A stretch of 7,959 nt of DNA. It comes from Clostridiales bacterium. GTDB lineage: Bacteria > Bacillota_A > Clostridia > Lachnospirales > Lachnospiraceae. Below are positions 1 to 6,238 of this stretch, one piece after another (the first letter of the stretch is position 1; the number at the start of each line of letters is the position of its first letter). The stretch lies in contig JASKJZ010000105.1 of the NCBI GenBank assembly GCA_030154385.1, positions 1 to 7,959 of the forward strand. Reading direction: 5' to 3'. The notes under the pieces are model-generated. The model had not been told where the DNA came from. It made no database searches and saw nothing but the letters and a program-made list of their open reading frames with translations. Made by a program: the position numbers and the translations under genes.

Positions 1-351
1 TCCCAAAATCCTAAGATTCAAATTATTGCCGTAGAGCCATCTGCTAGTCCCGTTTTATCGGGTGGGACTCCAGGTCCCCATAAAATTCAAGGAATTGGTG
101 CAGGCTTTGTGCCAGATACGCTAAATACTGGAATATATGATGAAATTATTCCAGTGGAAAATGAAGATGCCTTCACGGAAGGAAGGATATTTGCCGTAAC
201 GGAAGGAATTTTGGTCGGCATATCTTCTGGTGCAGCGCTTAAGGCAGCAGCCATAGTTGCCAACCGTCCAGAAAATGAAGGAAAAAATATCGTTGTCTTA
301 TTACCAGATTCAGGAGATCGCTATTTATCAACTCCTTTGTTCAATAATTAA
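1..351 (+). CDS. cysK: Cysteine synthase (O-acetylserine sulfhydrylase), C-terminal part
   Basis: This is the last 116 codons of a PLP-dependent cysteine synthase, open at the window edge and ending in TAA at 349-351. The family makes cysteine from O-acetylserine and sulfide in the cytoplasm. Visible family signatures are [18 protein letters not shown] (codons 21-38), the active-site segment ISSGAA (codons 78-83), and [10 protein letters not shown] near the end, which belongs to the cofactor-binding part of fold-type II enzymes. The full protein is normally about 300 residues, so roughly the first 190, including the PLP lysine and the phosphate-binding loop, lie outside. A CysM or cystathionine beta-synthase-like paralogue is possible, but the [10 protein letters not shown] motif fits CysK best. 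The gene has its own terminator and is probably not part of the operon that follows. Reading frame and family are certain; the exact paralogue is slightly less so. Confidence 0.93.
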   Translation, partial: SQNPKIQIIAVEPSASPVLSGGTPGPHKIQGIGAGFVPDTLNTGIYDEIIPVENEDAFTEGRIFAVTEGILVGISSGAALKAAAIVANRPENEGKNIVVLLPDSGDRYLSTPLFNN

Positions 352-370
352 AGAAGGAACGTTTGGATGA

Positions 371-408
371 GCCGAGCAAATTAAGAAGCTTAAATTTGCC
401 CGGCTTTT
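371..408 (+). terminator. Rho-independent terminator of the cysteine synthase gene
   Basis: The arms GCCGAGCAAATTAAG (371-385) and CTTAAATTTGCCCGGC (389-404) pair almost perfectly around a 3-base loop, with one mismatch and one bulged base. TTTT follows at 405-408. The hairpin starts 20 bases after the TAA of the cysteine synthase gene, the usual place for an intrinsic terminator. The T tract is short, so some read-through is possible. Confidence 0.8.
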
Positions 409-417
409 AGTGTGTGC

Positions 418-533
418 CGATACCACGGATTCGCAATCCGCCCTGTTAGGGCTCTTTGCTCATATTTTGCGGGTCAAGGAATCATGTTTTTTCATGCAAG
501 CATGAAACACATGATTCTTTGACCCTGGTATCG
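418..533. repeat. Cloverleaf-like inverted-repeat element (structured repeat or RNA candidate)
   Basis: A perfect 8-bp closing stem, CGATACCA (418-425) with TGGTATCG (526-533), encloses three hairpins. Hairpin 1 is CGGATT-CGC-AATCCG (426-440) and abuts the closing stem. Hairpin 2 is CCCT-GTT-AGGG (441-451). Hairpin 3 is long: 471-487 pairs with 509-525 (17 bp, one G-U), then after a small internal loop 490-496 pairs with 501-507, capped by CAAG. Only 452-470 is unpaired. No open reading frame of note lies inside. The element sits between the upstream terminator and the next promoter and has no T tract of its own, so it is probably neither a terminator nor an operon leader. Compact size, symmetrical ends and nested palindromes suggest a dispersed palindromic repeat (REP- or MITE-like) or a small structured RNA. 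The pairing is directly visible; the identity is inference. Confidence 0.6.
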
Positions 534-541
534 TAAAATAG

Positions 542-578
542 TTCTCAAATGGCATTGACAGAAACTATTGAGAATTCT
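542..578. promoter_or_regulatory. Candidate operator palindromes over the operon promoter
   Basis: Two small symmetrical sequences overlap the promoter. TTCTCAA (542-548) and TTGAGAA (568-574) form perfect inverted arms flanking the -35 box, with centres about 26 bp apart. AGAATTCT (571-578) is a perfect 8-bp palindrome abutting the -10 box. Either could be a repressor site, and a metal-responsive regulator of the Fur or DtxR type would suit the genes downstream. Neither matches a consensus closely enough to name, and palindromes this short also occur by chance. Confidence 0.3.
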
Positions 579-583
579 ATACT
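555..583 (+). promoter_or_regulatory. Sigma-A type promoter of the metal-uptake/handling operon
   Basis: A perfect -35 box TTGACA (555-560) is followed after exactly 17 bases by TATACT (578-583), one base from the consensus -10. Transcription would start near 590, leaving a leader of only about 20 bases that carries the ribosome binding site AGGGGG (595-600). A leader this short rules out a riboswitch between this promoter and the first gene. Promoter quality suggests strong expression unless repressed. Confidence 0.75.
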
Positions 584-608
584 TGAAATAAGTTAGGGGG
601 ATAAACAA

Positions 609-1292
609 ATGAAACTGATTACCGTGGCTGGACCGCCTTCCTCTGGAAAAACTTCTGTAATTTTGCAATTAATTACTTGCATGGGTATACCAAAAGGGAG
701 TGTGGGCGTTGTAAAGTTTGATTGTCTGACTTCTTTTGATAACGATATGTACCAGATGGCGCAGGTTCCAGTTCGGGTTGGTTTTTCTGGAAAGATTTGC
801 CCTGATCATTTTTTTGTGAGTAATATTGAGGATGCTCTACTTTGGGGAATCGATGCAGGATTCGAAGTTTTGATAACGGAGAGCGCGGGACTATGTAATC
901 GTTGTTCACCCTATATAAGAGATATCTTATCGGTGTGCGTCATTGATAATTTATCAGGGGTCAATACGCCCAGGAAAATAGGACCAATGCTTAAATTTGC
1001 AGATATTGTAGTAGTTACCAAAGGAGACATCGTATCGCAGGCAGAACGGGAAGTATTTGCATTTCATATTAAACAGGTCAATGCAAGAGCAAAAATTTTC
1101 TTTATAAATGGAATTACCGGACAAGGAACGTTTTTACTGGCGAAACAGATACAAAAGGCAGAGGATATTGATTGCCTTGCAAATCGAAAACTCCGCTTTA
1201 CCACTCCATCTTCGGTTTGTTCGTATTGTACTGGTGAAACAAAAATTGGAGCAGCTTATCAGATGGGGATGATGAAAAAAATGGAGTTTTGA
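609..1292 (+). CDS. HypB/UreG-like (SIMIBI class) GTPase with cysteine motifs, putative metallochaperone
   Basis: A 227-residue cytoplasmic P-loop protein starting with ATG 8 bases after AGGGGG. The Walker A motif GPPSSGKT is at residues 8-15, and TKGD (137-140) fits the G4 guanine-specificity motif. CPDH (64-67) lies where UreG carries its nickel-binding CPH motif, and TESAG (90-94) matches the G3 region (ESGG in UreG). HypB and UreG use GTP hydrolysis to deliver nickel to hydrogenase and urease; CobW-type relatives handle other metals. Extra cysteine pairs CNRC (96-99) and CSYC (203-206) could bind a metal or a cluster. No hydrogenase or urease gene is in the window, so the client is unknown. 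It is the first gene of the operon, and its stop lies 5 bases before the preferred start of the ABC ATPase gene. GTPase family is well supported; metal delivery is inferred from the motifs and the linked importer. Confidence 0.8.
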   Translation: MKLITVAGPPSSGKTSVILQLITCMGIPKGSVGVVKFDCLTSFDNDMYQMAQVPVRVGFSGKICPDHFFVSNIEDALLWGIDAGFEVLITESAGLCNRCSPYIRDILSVCVIDNLSGVNTPRKIGPMLKFADIVVVTKGDIVSQAEREVFAFHIKQVNARAKIFFINGITGQGTFLLAKQIQKAEDIDCLANRKLRFTTPSSVCSYCTGETKIGAAYQMGMMKKMEF

Positions 1293-1297
1293 AGATT

Positions 1298-2323
1298 ATG
1301 AATGCAAATGATTTTCTTGTACAATTAAATTATCAAGTACTAGACGAAATAATAAAACAATATCCAATCGCGCAGGACTATCTCGATAACTTTCGTTTAG
1401 GAGAGATTGAACGTAAACTGCCTTTTTTTGAAGGGCTTTTATTACTAGAGGATTCTCTTTTTGAGGAATTTGGTCTGACACGCTATGAGGTATTAAAGAA
1501 TTTTGCGATTTTTCTGGATACCTTTTCACAGCAAAAAGCCGCAATGGAGACAATTGAATCCATCACGATACGAGGTGGCTATAATAAAGCAAAAGAAGCA
1601 GAAGAGCTTTCGGTAACCATTCACAAAGGTGAAATAATCAGTATCGTTGGACCAACTGGATCTGGAAAGAGTCGGCTGCTAAATGATATTGAATGTCTTG
1701 CGCAGCAGGACACGCCGACTGGTCGCACGATACTAATGAATGGAAAGCCAGTAAAGGAGGAAATTCGCTTTGAGATGGAAGGCAGGCTTGTGGCGCAGCT
1801 TTCTCAAAATATGAATTTTGTTATGGATTTAAGCGTTGGTGATTTCCTTGAGATGCATGCAAAATGCAGAATGCGTAAGGATACCTCTCATGTGGTAGAG
1901 GAAAGCTTTTTATGTGCCAATGAGCTTGCAGGAGAGTCTTTTTTGAAGAATACGAAGATAACGCAGCTTAGCGGCGGGCAATCAAGAGCGCTTATGATTG
2001 CAGACACAGCATTTATGAGTGATTCTCCAATCGTTTTGATTGATGAAATTGAGAATGCTGGAATCAATCGAAGGCAAGCCATCGATCTTTTAGCAAAAAA
2101 GGATAAAATTGTGTTGATTTCCACACATGATCCATTGCTTGCTTTAAGCGCGAATCGGCGAATTGTGATAAAAAACGGTGGAATTTATAAGATAATGGAT
2201 ACCACACAAGAGGAGAAGGACAATCTAAATAAGATTGAACGCGTTGATAACTGGATGCTTCGCTTAAGAGAAGGTCTTAGGCATGGGGAATGTATCACGA
2301 AAGATTTGCTAGCGTTCGAGTGA
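1298..2323 (+). CDS. Soluble ABC-type ATPase with an N-terminal helical domain, no cognate permease
   Basis: Numbered from ATG 1298 (341 residues), the protein has about 85 mostly helical residues, then one ABC ATPase domain: Walker A GPTGSGKS (118-125), signature LSGGQ (224-228), Walker B VLIDE with D249 and catalytic E250, and switch histidine H277 in ISTHDP. All key catalytic residues are present. No membrane segment is seen and no permease gene adjoins it; the downstream importer has its own ATPase. Soluble ABC ATPases often remodel proteins or nucleic acids. Co-transcription with a metal GTPase suggests a maturation or reactivation role, which is inference. The N-terminal region faintly resembles the small DUF1858/ScdA-N helical fold but lacks its cysteines. 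An in-frame TTG at 1289 overlaps the previous gene, but GGAG (1283-1286) is only 2 bases from it and 11 from the ATG, so the ATG is preferred. Confidence 0.82.
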   Translation: MNANDFLVQLNYQVLDEIIKQYPIAQDYLDNFRLGEIERKLPFFEGLLLLEDSLFEEFGLTRYEVLKNFAIFLDTFSQQKAAMETIESITIRGGYNKAKEAEELSVTIHKGEIISIVGPTGSGKSRLLNDIECLAQQDTPTGRTILMNGKPVKEEIRFEMEGRLVAQLSQNMNFVMDLSVGDFLEMHAKCRMRKDTSHVVEESFLCANELAGESFLKNTKITQLSGGQSRALMIADTAFMSDSPIVLIDEIENAGINRRQAIDLLAKKDKIVLISTHDPLLALSANRRIVIKNGGIYKIMDTTQEEKDNLNKIERVDNWMLRLREGLRHGECITKDLLAFE

Positions 2324-2342
2324 CAGAAAGAGGGGGAACAGT

Positions 2343-3116
2343 TTGTGGGAGTTATATGATGCGTTAATTGCGGGCATTGCAGAGGATGCTCTGTTAGATG
2401 AATTGATTTGTGGAGCGGGGTTTACATTTGCACGAAGTGGAGAAGGAGCAGGTGTTGCTAGTTCTGCCCTTTCCTTTACAAGCCGGCTTCCAATCTATAC
2501 AAAAGATCGTTTAGGAGCACCGCTTCGAGAAGTTGCGGCATGCGTGAAATCATGGAATCTATTAGAAGCATCAATTGGTGCGGCGGCTATAAATGCCTAC
2601 TATAACAATCCAGTGCTTGCAAGAAAAAATGGTGCTGCTTATCACGAGGGAGGAAGAATGGAAGATCGAATCCATGATCCTTTTATTATGACGCAAAATG
2701 AAGTGCGAGGGAAGAAGGTTACAATGATTGGTCGATTTCCTTATATTGACCAATTATTCGAACCTGTTTGTGACTTATCTGCTTTAGAATGGCAGCCAGA
2801 GGATGGAGATTTTCCCATGGTCGCCTGTGAGGAGCTGCTGCCACAAAGTGACTATGTTTATATTAGTGCATCTTCCTTTGTGGACAAGACCTTACCACGT
2901 TTTTTGGAATTATCAAAATCTGCAAAAAAAGTTTTTTTAGTGGGTCCTGGTACTCCATTAGCACCATCTCTTTTGTTATGTGGAATTTATGATCTTTCTG
3001 GGTTTTTAATTACGGATAACAAAAAGGCTTCCCATATCATTGCGGGCGCTCTGCCTGTTAAGCTTTCAACGGCTGGGGTAAAAACCTCCTTAAAAGGGAG
3101 GGAAGCAATCACATGA
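2343..3116 (+). CDS. DUF4213/DUF364 protein, putative heavy-metal chelation
   Basis: A 257-residue cytoplasmic protein with both halves of this family: an N-terminal DUF4213 region (about 1-95) with SWNLLEASIGAAAINAYYNN (70-89), and a Rossmann-like DUF364 domain starting near GKKVTMIG (123-130) with GPGTPLAP at 201-208. From memory, the solved representative from Desulfitobacterium hafniense shows an enolase-N-like plus Rossmann-like fold with a cleft proposed to chelate heavy metal, and its sequence closely resembles this one from the MWE start onward. No biochemical activity is established for the family as far as I know. The start is TTG, well supported by AGGGGG (2331-2336) 6 bases upstream and by that resemblance. 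The gene begins 19 bases after the ABC ATPase stop and overlaps the methyltransferase by ATGA. Family assignment is strong; function is open. Confidence 0.88.
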   Translation: MWELYDALIAGIAEDALLDELICGAGFTFARSGEGAGVASSALSFTSRLPIYTKDRLGAPLREVAACVKSWNLLEASIGAAAINAYYNNPVLARKNGAAYHEGGRMEDRIHDPFIMTQNEVRGKKVTMIGRFPYIDQLFEPVCDLSALEWQPEDGDFPMVACEELLPQSDYVYISASSFVDKTLPRFLELSKSAKKVFLVGPGTPLAPSLLLCGIYDLSGFLITDNKKASHIIAGALPVKLSTAGVKTSLKGREAIT

Positions 3117-3811
3117 ACTTTGAATGGAATACCAATACCATAAAGTGGTACCAAGAGGCAAATGCATATACTGGTTTTTTCTCTCATATTGCGGAGCATA
3201 TCGTGCCAAAGCTAGAGGATGTTAGAACCTTATGTGACATAGGTTGTGGACTGGGACTTTTGGATTTGGAGCTGGCAAAATACATCGAGCAGATAACCTG
3301 TGTCGATATTAACGCGAACGCGATTGATGCATTGAAGCAAGAGATACAAAGACGTAAAATTGATACCATTACGCCTAGCTTGATGGATTTTCACACGATG
3401 AATAAGCAGTTTGATGCAATCGTCATTAGTTTTTTTGGGAGCAGAAGCATAGAGGAGCTGCTGCCTTTTTGTAAAAAATTATTCGCTATTGTTGGGGATC
3501 AAAGCGAACAGATCTTATTCCCGAACAAATATCGGAATTTCCATCGCAATAGGCCAGAGCATGTTGCGGAGTGGTTACTTGAGAATGGGGTTCCATATGA
3601 AGCAGAAGAAGTATCCTATGAATTTGGACAGCCTTTTTTAAATCAAGAGGAAGCAAAACGTTTTGTTTGTTCGTTAAGTCCTGCTATTTCAAAAGAGGAA
3701 TTGAAGCAGTTTCTGGAAAAAGCCTTGGTTTCTACTACGAACAACCAATATCCGCTTTATCTGCCGCACAAAAAGCATGTCACCATTTTCACGATACCAG
3801 GGAGGGGGTAA
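3113..3811 (+). CDS. Class I SAM-dependent methyltransferase, substrate unknown
   Basis: A 232-residue protein with the class I methyltransferase signature: motif I DIGCGLG (42-48) for S-adenosylmethionine, an acidic residue ending the second strand in CVDIN (63-67, D65), and a motif IV-like strand FDAIVISFFGS (100-110). The C-terminal half (about 130-232) has no motif that I recognise and probably forms the substrate lid. No transmembrane segment is seen. Its ATG overlaps the DUF364 stop (ATGA) and follows GGGAGGG (3096-3102) at about 10 bases, so translation is likely coupled. Within this operon it could methylate a chelator, tetrapyrrole or metallophore, or a protein in the maturation pathway; the sequence does not decide. 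Tetrapyrrole methylases of the CobA/CobL type have a different fold, so a direct corrin-ring methylase is unlikely. The fold is certain, the substrate unknown. Confidence 0.85.
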   Translation: MNFEWNTNTIKWYQEANAYTGFFSHIAEHIVPKLEDVRTLCDIGCGLGLLDLELAKYIEQITCVDINANAIDALKQEIQRRKIDTITPSLMDFHTMNKQFDAIVISFFGSRSIEELLPFCKKLFAIVGDQSEQILFPNKYRNFHRNRPEHVAEWLLENGVPYEAEEVSYEFGQPFLNQEEAKRFVCSLSPAISKEELKQFLEKALVSTTNNQYPLYLPHKKHVTIFTIPGRG

Positions 3812-3812
3812 C

Positions 3813-4349
3813 ATGCATGTATTTTTGACTGGAGATATCCAGGTAGGAAAGACAACGATTATACAGAAGGTATTGTCTCGTATCAAAGGTAAGATCGGTG
3901 GTTTTGAAACCTACTTTGGTTCTGACAGGGGGCTTTTAGATCGTTATCTTTATATGTCAGAGGCAGGACAACCAAGGTGCTGCGATGAAGAGCATGCAGT
4001 TGTCAGATTTCGAAAGGGAGAAGCACCTTCTACAAACATAGAAAGATTCGACATTTGTGGAACAAATTGGATAAAAAAAGCAAGACAAGAAGCATCCATT
4101 ATTGTAATGGATGAGTGTGGAAACTTAGAAAATGAGGCACATTGCTTTCAAAGGGAAATACGCATGGCCTTGAATGGCGAGACTCCGATTTTGGGGGTTG
4201 TAAAGCAGAATAGTACGGGGTGGACAAAAAGTATTCGAGATCATGAGAGGGTAATACTCCTTTCTGTAACCAAAGAAAACCGAGAGGCACTTCCGGATGA
4301 CATTATTGCCTTGCTTGGAAGAGGGATAAAGGGTGAAAAAAATGCATAA
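3813..4349 (+). CDS. THEP1-like P-loop nucleoside triphosphatase
   Basis: A 178-residue protein of the NTPase_1 (THEP1) type: Walker A GDIQVGKT (7-14) right at the N terminus, and a Walker B IIVMDECGN (96-104) in the position and style of the family's IIVIDEIG. Length is typical. Characterised members hydrolyse ATP and GTP slowly in vitro, with no agreed physiological role. Cysteines at 56-57, 82, 102 and 111 are more than expected for such a small protein and may be relevant near metal-handling genes. The chosen ATG at 3813 follows GGAGGGGG (3801-3808) and lies one base after the methyltransferase stop. An in-frame ATG at 3777 would add 12 residues but sits inside the methyltransferase gene and would put residues before a Walker A that normally starts the protein, so it is rejected. 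It overlaps the permease gene downstream. The family is likely; its role in the operon is unknown. Confidence 0.78.
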   Translation: MHVFLTGDIQVGKTTIIQKVLSRIKGKIGGFETYFGSDRGLLDRYLYMSEAGQPRCCDEEHAVVRFRKGEAPSTNIERFDICGTNWIKKARQEASIIVMDECGNLENEAHCFQREIRMALNGETPILGVVKQNSTGWTKSIRDHERVILLSVTKENREALPDDIIALLGRGIKGEKNA

Positions 4350-5346
4350 GAATCGTTGGATGATAACAGGACTTATCTTTTTGTTGCTTGGGGCGATTTT
4401 TATTTCATTTCGACTGGGAAGATACCCCATTACGACAAAAGATTTAATTGGAATTTTAGGTTCGAAGGTGGTTCCAATTCAGCCGTTTTGGAAACCACAG
4501 CTTGAAACCGTGTTATTTAATATTCGTCTGCCACGTATATTCTTGGCTTGCTTGGTAGGGTGTTGCCTGTCATCCGCGGGAGCAGCTTATCAGGGGGTTT
4601 TTCAAAATCCGATGGCGGCACCCGATATATTGGGGGCATCCGCAGGAGCTGCTTTTGGAGCCGCACTTGCCATACTCCTTGATGGCACAAGTGCCATGAT
4701 TACGGGGAGTGCATTTTTCTTTAGTCTGGTCACCGTGTTTATGGTGTATCAGATTAGTAAGCATACCAGAGGAGCTAGTATTTTAGGACTCATTTTATCG
4801 GGAATCATGGTGAGTTCTCTTTTTTTGGCAGCGACTTCTTTTGTAAAACTAGTCGCTGACCCGACTGACCAGCTCCCTGCCATCACCTATTGGCTGATGG
4901 GGAGCTTAGCAGGTGCAAAAAGTGGAGAAGTTTTTTTTGTATTACTTCCCATGCTAGTTGGCCTAATTCCGCTTTATTTACTGCGATGGAGGTTAAATGT
5001 GCTTGCAATGGGGGATGACGAGGCACAAACGATGGGTGTCGATCCGAAAAAGATCCGATTCATTATCATTGTAGCATCAACCTTGATTACCGCAGCGAGT
5101 GTTTCGGTCAGTGGGATGATTGGCTGGGTAGGACTTGTGATTCCACACCTTGCGCGAAAAATGGTAGGGAATGATTATCGATATTTAATGCCCGCTACGA
5201 TGTTGTTTGGTGCAACCTTTTTATTACTGGTGGACAATGTATCGAGGAATTTATTATCAACGGAAATTCCGCTTGGTATTTTGACTGCTGTAGTTGGAGC
5301 TCCCTTTTTCCTTTATTTAATTACAAGAGAGGATGATTTTTCATGA
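4333..5346 (+). CDS. FecCD/BtuC-family ABC importer permease
   Basis: A 337-residue integral membrane protein of the family importing iron-siderophore, haem, cobalamin and related metal complexes; length is normal. Several hydrophobic helices are plain, for example about 9-26, 100-117, 147-168, 200-217, 285-301 and 312-331, fitting the usual ten. Signatures are GAAYQGVFQNPMAAPDILG (83-101), the cytoplasmic loop with GDDEAQTMGVD (227-237) that contacts the ATPase, and GWVGLVIPHLAR (264-275). Only one permease gene is present, so it probably works as a homodimer. The GTG start is preferred because GAGGG (4321-4325) lies 7 bases upstream; ATG at 4342, three codons later, is an alternative. Either start overlaps the NTPase gene, and the stop overlaps the importer ATPase (ATGA). 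The ligand cannot be read from the sequence; metal ion, metal chelate or corrinoid are all possible. Confidence 0.93.
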   Translation: MKKMHKNRWMITGLIFLLLGAIFISFRLGRYPITTKDLIGILGSKVVPIQPFWKPQLETVLFNIRLPRIFLACLVGCCLSSAGAAYQGVFQNPMAAPDILGASAGAAFGAALAILLDGTSAMITGSAFFFSLVTVFMVYQISKHTRGASILGLILSGIMVSSLFLAATSFVKLVADPTDQLPAITYWLMGSLAGAKSGEVFFVLLPMLVGLIPLYLLRWRLNVLAMGDDEAQTMGVDPKKIRFIIIVASTLITAASVSVSGMIGWVGLVIPHLARKMVGNDYRYLMPATMLFGATFLLLVDNVSRNLLSTEIPLGILTAVVGAPFFLYLITREDDFS

Positions 5347-6128
5347 GTATAGAAGTTTCAAACCTAGGTTTTTGCTATAGACGTCATAAGGTCTTGGAGG
5401 GCGTAAGCTTTGACGCAAATAAAGGGGAGCTTTTATCCGTGCTTGGACCAAATGGTGTTGGTAAGAGTACGCTCTTTCGATGTATACTTGGCTTGCTCAT
5501 AGATTATGAAGGAGAAATCCATTTAGAGGGAAGGAATGGAAAATATCTTTCACCAAAGGAGAGGGCCTCCCTATTATCCTATATTCCGCAGTCCCACAAT
5601 CCTTCCTTTCATTTTAGTGTTTTTGATATGGTACTTATGGGGACTTCCGTTCAGTTTTCTTCGATTGCGACACCTGGGAGCAGACAAATTAGACAGGCAG
5701 AAGAGGCTCTGGAGAGGTTTGGCATTTTGCATCTAAAAAAGAGGGATTATTGTAAAATCAGTGGTGGGGAAAGACAGCTGGTATTACTGGCAAGAGCCTT
5801 AGTTCAACATGCCAGTATTTTAATTTTAGATGAACCAACCTCCAATCTTGATTTTGGAAATCAAGTTCGCGTCCTTACGCAAATGAAGGAGCTGGCAAAA
5901 GAGGGGTATACCATTATTCAATCGACGCATAACCCCGATCAGACCTTTCAATTTTCAGATCGAGTCCTTGCCATGAAAGAGGGTAGAGTGTTAGCATTTG
6001 GGAAACCAGAGGAAATCTATCAAGCAGATTTAATGGAAGCCTTATACGGGATATCGGTGGATATCCAAAGCTTATATGATGATAAGGTTCGTGTATCCAT
6101 TCCTAGGAGTATTTTATTGGAATCGTAA
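5343..6128 (+). CDS. FecE/BtuD-family ABC importer ATP-binding protein
   Basis: A 261-residue cytoplasmic ATPase that powers the permease encoded just upstream. All motifs are intact: Walker A GPNGVGKS (35-42), Q-loop glutamine Q83 in IPQSHN, signature ISGGERQ (139-145), Walker B ILDEP with D163 and E164, D-loop SNLD (167-170), and switch histidine H196 in STHNPD. Length and order match FecE, FepC and BtuD relatives. The ATG overlaps the permease stop (ATGA) and follows GAGAGG at 10 bases, so the two are translated together. It differs from the other ABC ATPase of this operon, which has an extra N-terminal domain and a different D-loop; this one is the genuine transport ATPase. Confidence 0.94.
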   Translation: MSIEVSNLGFCYRRHKVLEGVSFDANKGELLSVLGPNGVGKSTLFRCILGLLIDYEGEIHLEGRNGKYLSPKERASLLSYIPQSHNPSFHFSVFDMVLMGTSVQFSSIATPGSRQIRQAEEALERFGILHLKKRDYCKISGGERQLVLLARALVQHASILILDEPTSNLDFGNQVRVLTQMKELAKEGYTIIQSTHNPDQTFQFSDRVLAMKEGRVLAFGKPEEIYQADLMEALYGISVDIQSLYDDKVRVSIPRSILLES

Positions 6129-6178
6129 AGACGGTAATGTACATAAGAATGGATGCAAGTGAACTTTAACATAAACTA

Positions 6179-6191
6179 GCCCCAGTGGGGC
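6179..6191 (+). promoter_or_regulatory. Small intercistronic hairpin before the binding-protein gene
   Basis: GCCCC (6179-6183) and GGGGC (6187-6191) form a perfect 5-bp G+C stem with loop AGT, inside the only sizeable gap of the operon (6129-6238). No T tract follows, so it is not a standard terminator. Such hairpins between an ATPase gene and a binding-protein gene can mark an mRNA processing site or protect the downstream message, giving more binding protein than permease. I see no convincing promoter in the gap. The pairing is visible; the role is inferred. Confidence 0.35.
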
Positions 6192-6238
6192 GAAAATCAA
6201 ACGTTTTAGAAAATAGAAAAGAAAAGAGGAGATTGGAA

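Noticed and set aside
418..533. The cloverleaf element as a tRNA
   Set aside because: It is much too long, lacks a T-loop GTTCRA motif, an anticodon arm of normal geometry and a CCA-type acceptor end. The long arm is 17 plus 7 bp, unlike any tRNA arm.
352..608. A metal or cobalamin riboswitch upstream of the operon
   Set aside because: The promoter leaves a leader of only about 20 bases before the first gene, and I could not find a cobalamin box or similar conserved core in the rest of the region.
4125..4430. Minus-strand open frame of about 100 codons across the NTPase/permease junction
   Set aside because: It is antisense to two genes with clear motifs, shows no recognisable domain, and its protein is not plausible in composition. 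The same holds for shorter minus-strand frames at 673-909, 1296-1553, 1888-2124 and 6873-7148.
6185..6238. Upstream GTG start for the binding protein
   Set aside because: It would place 18 highly charged residues before a normal lipoprotein signal peptide and has no ribosome binding site; ATG 6239 has AGAGGAG at the right distance.
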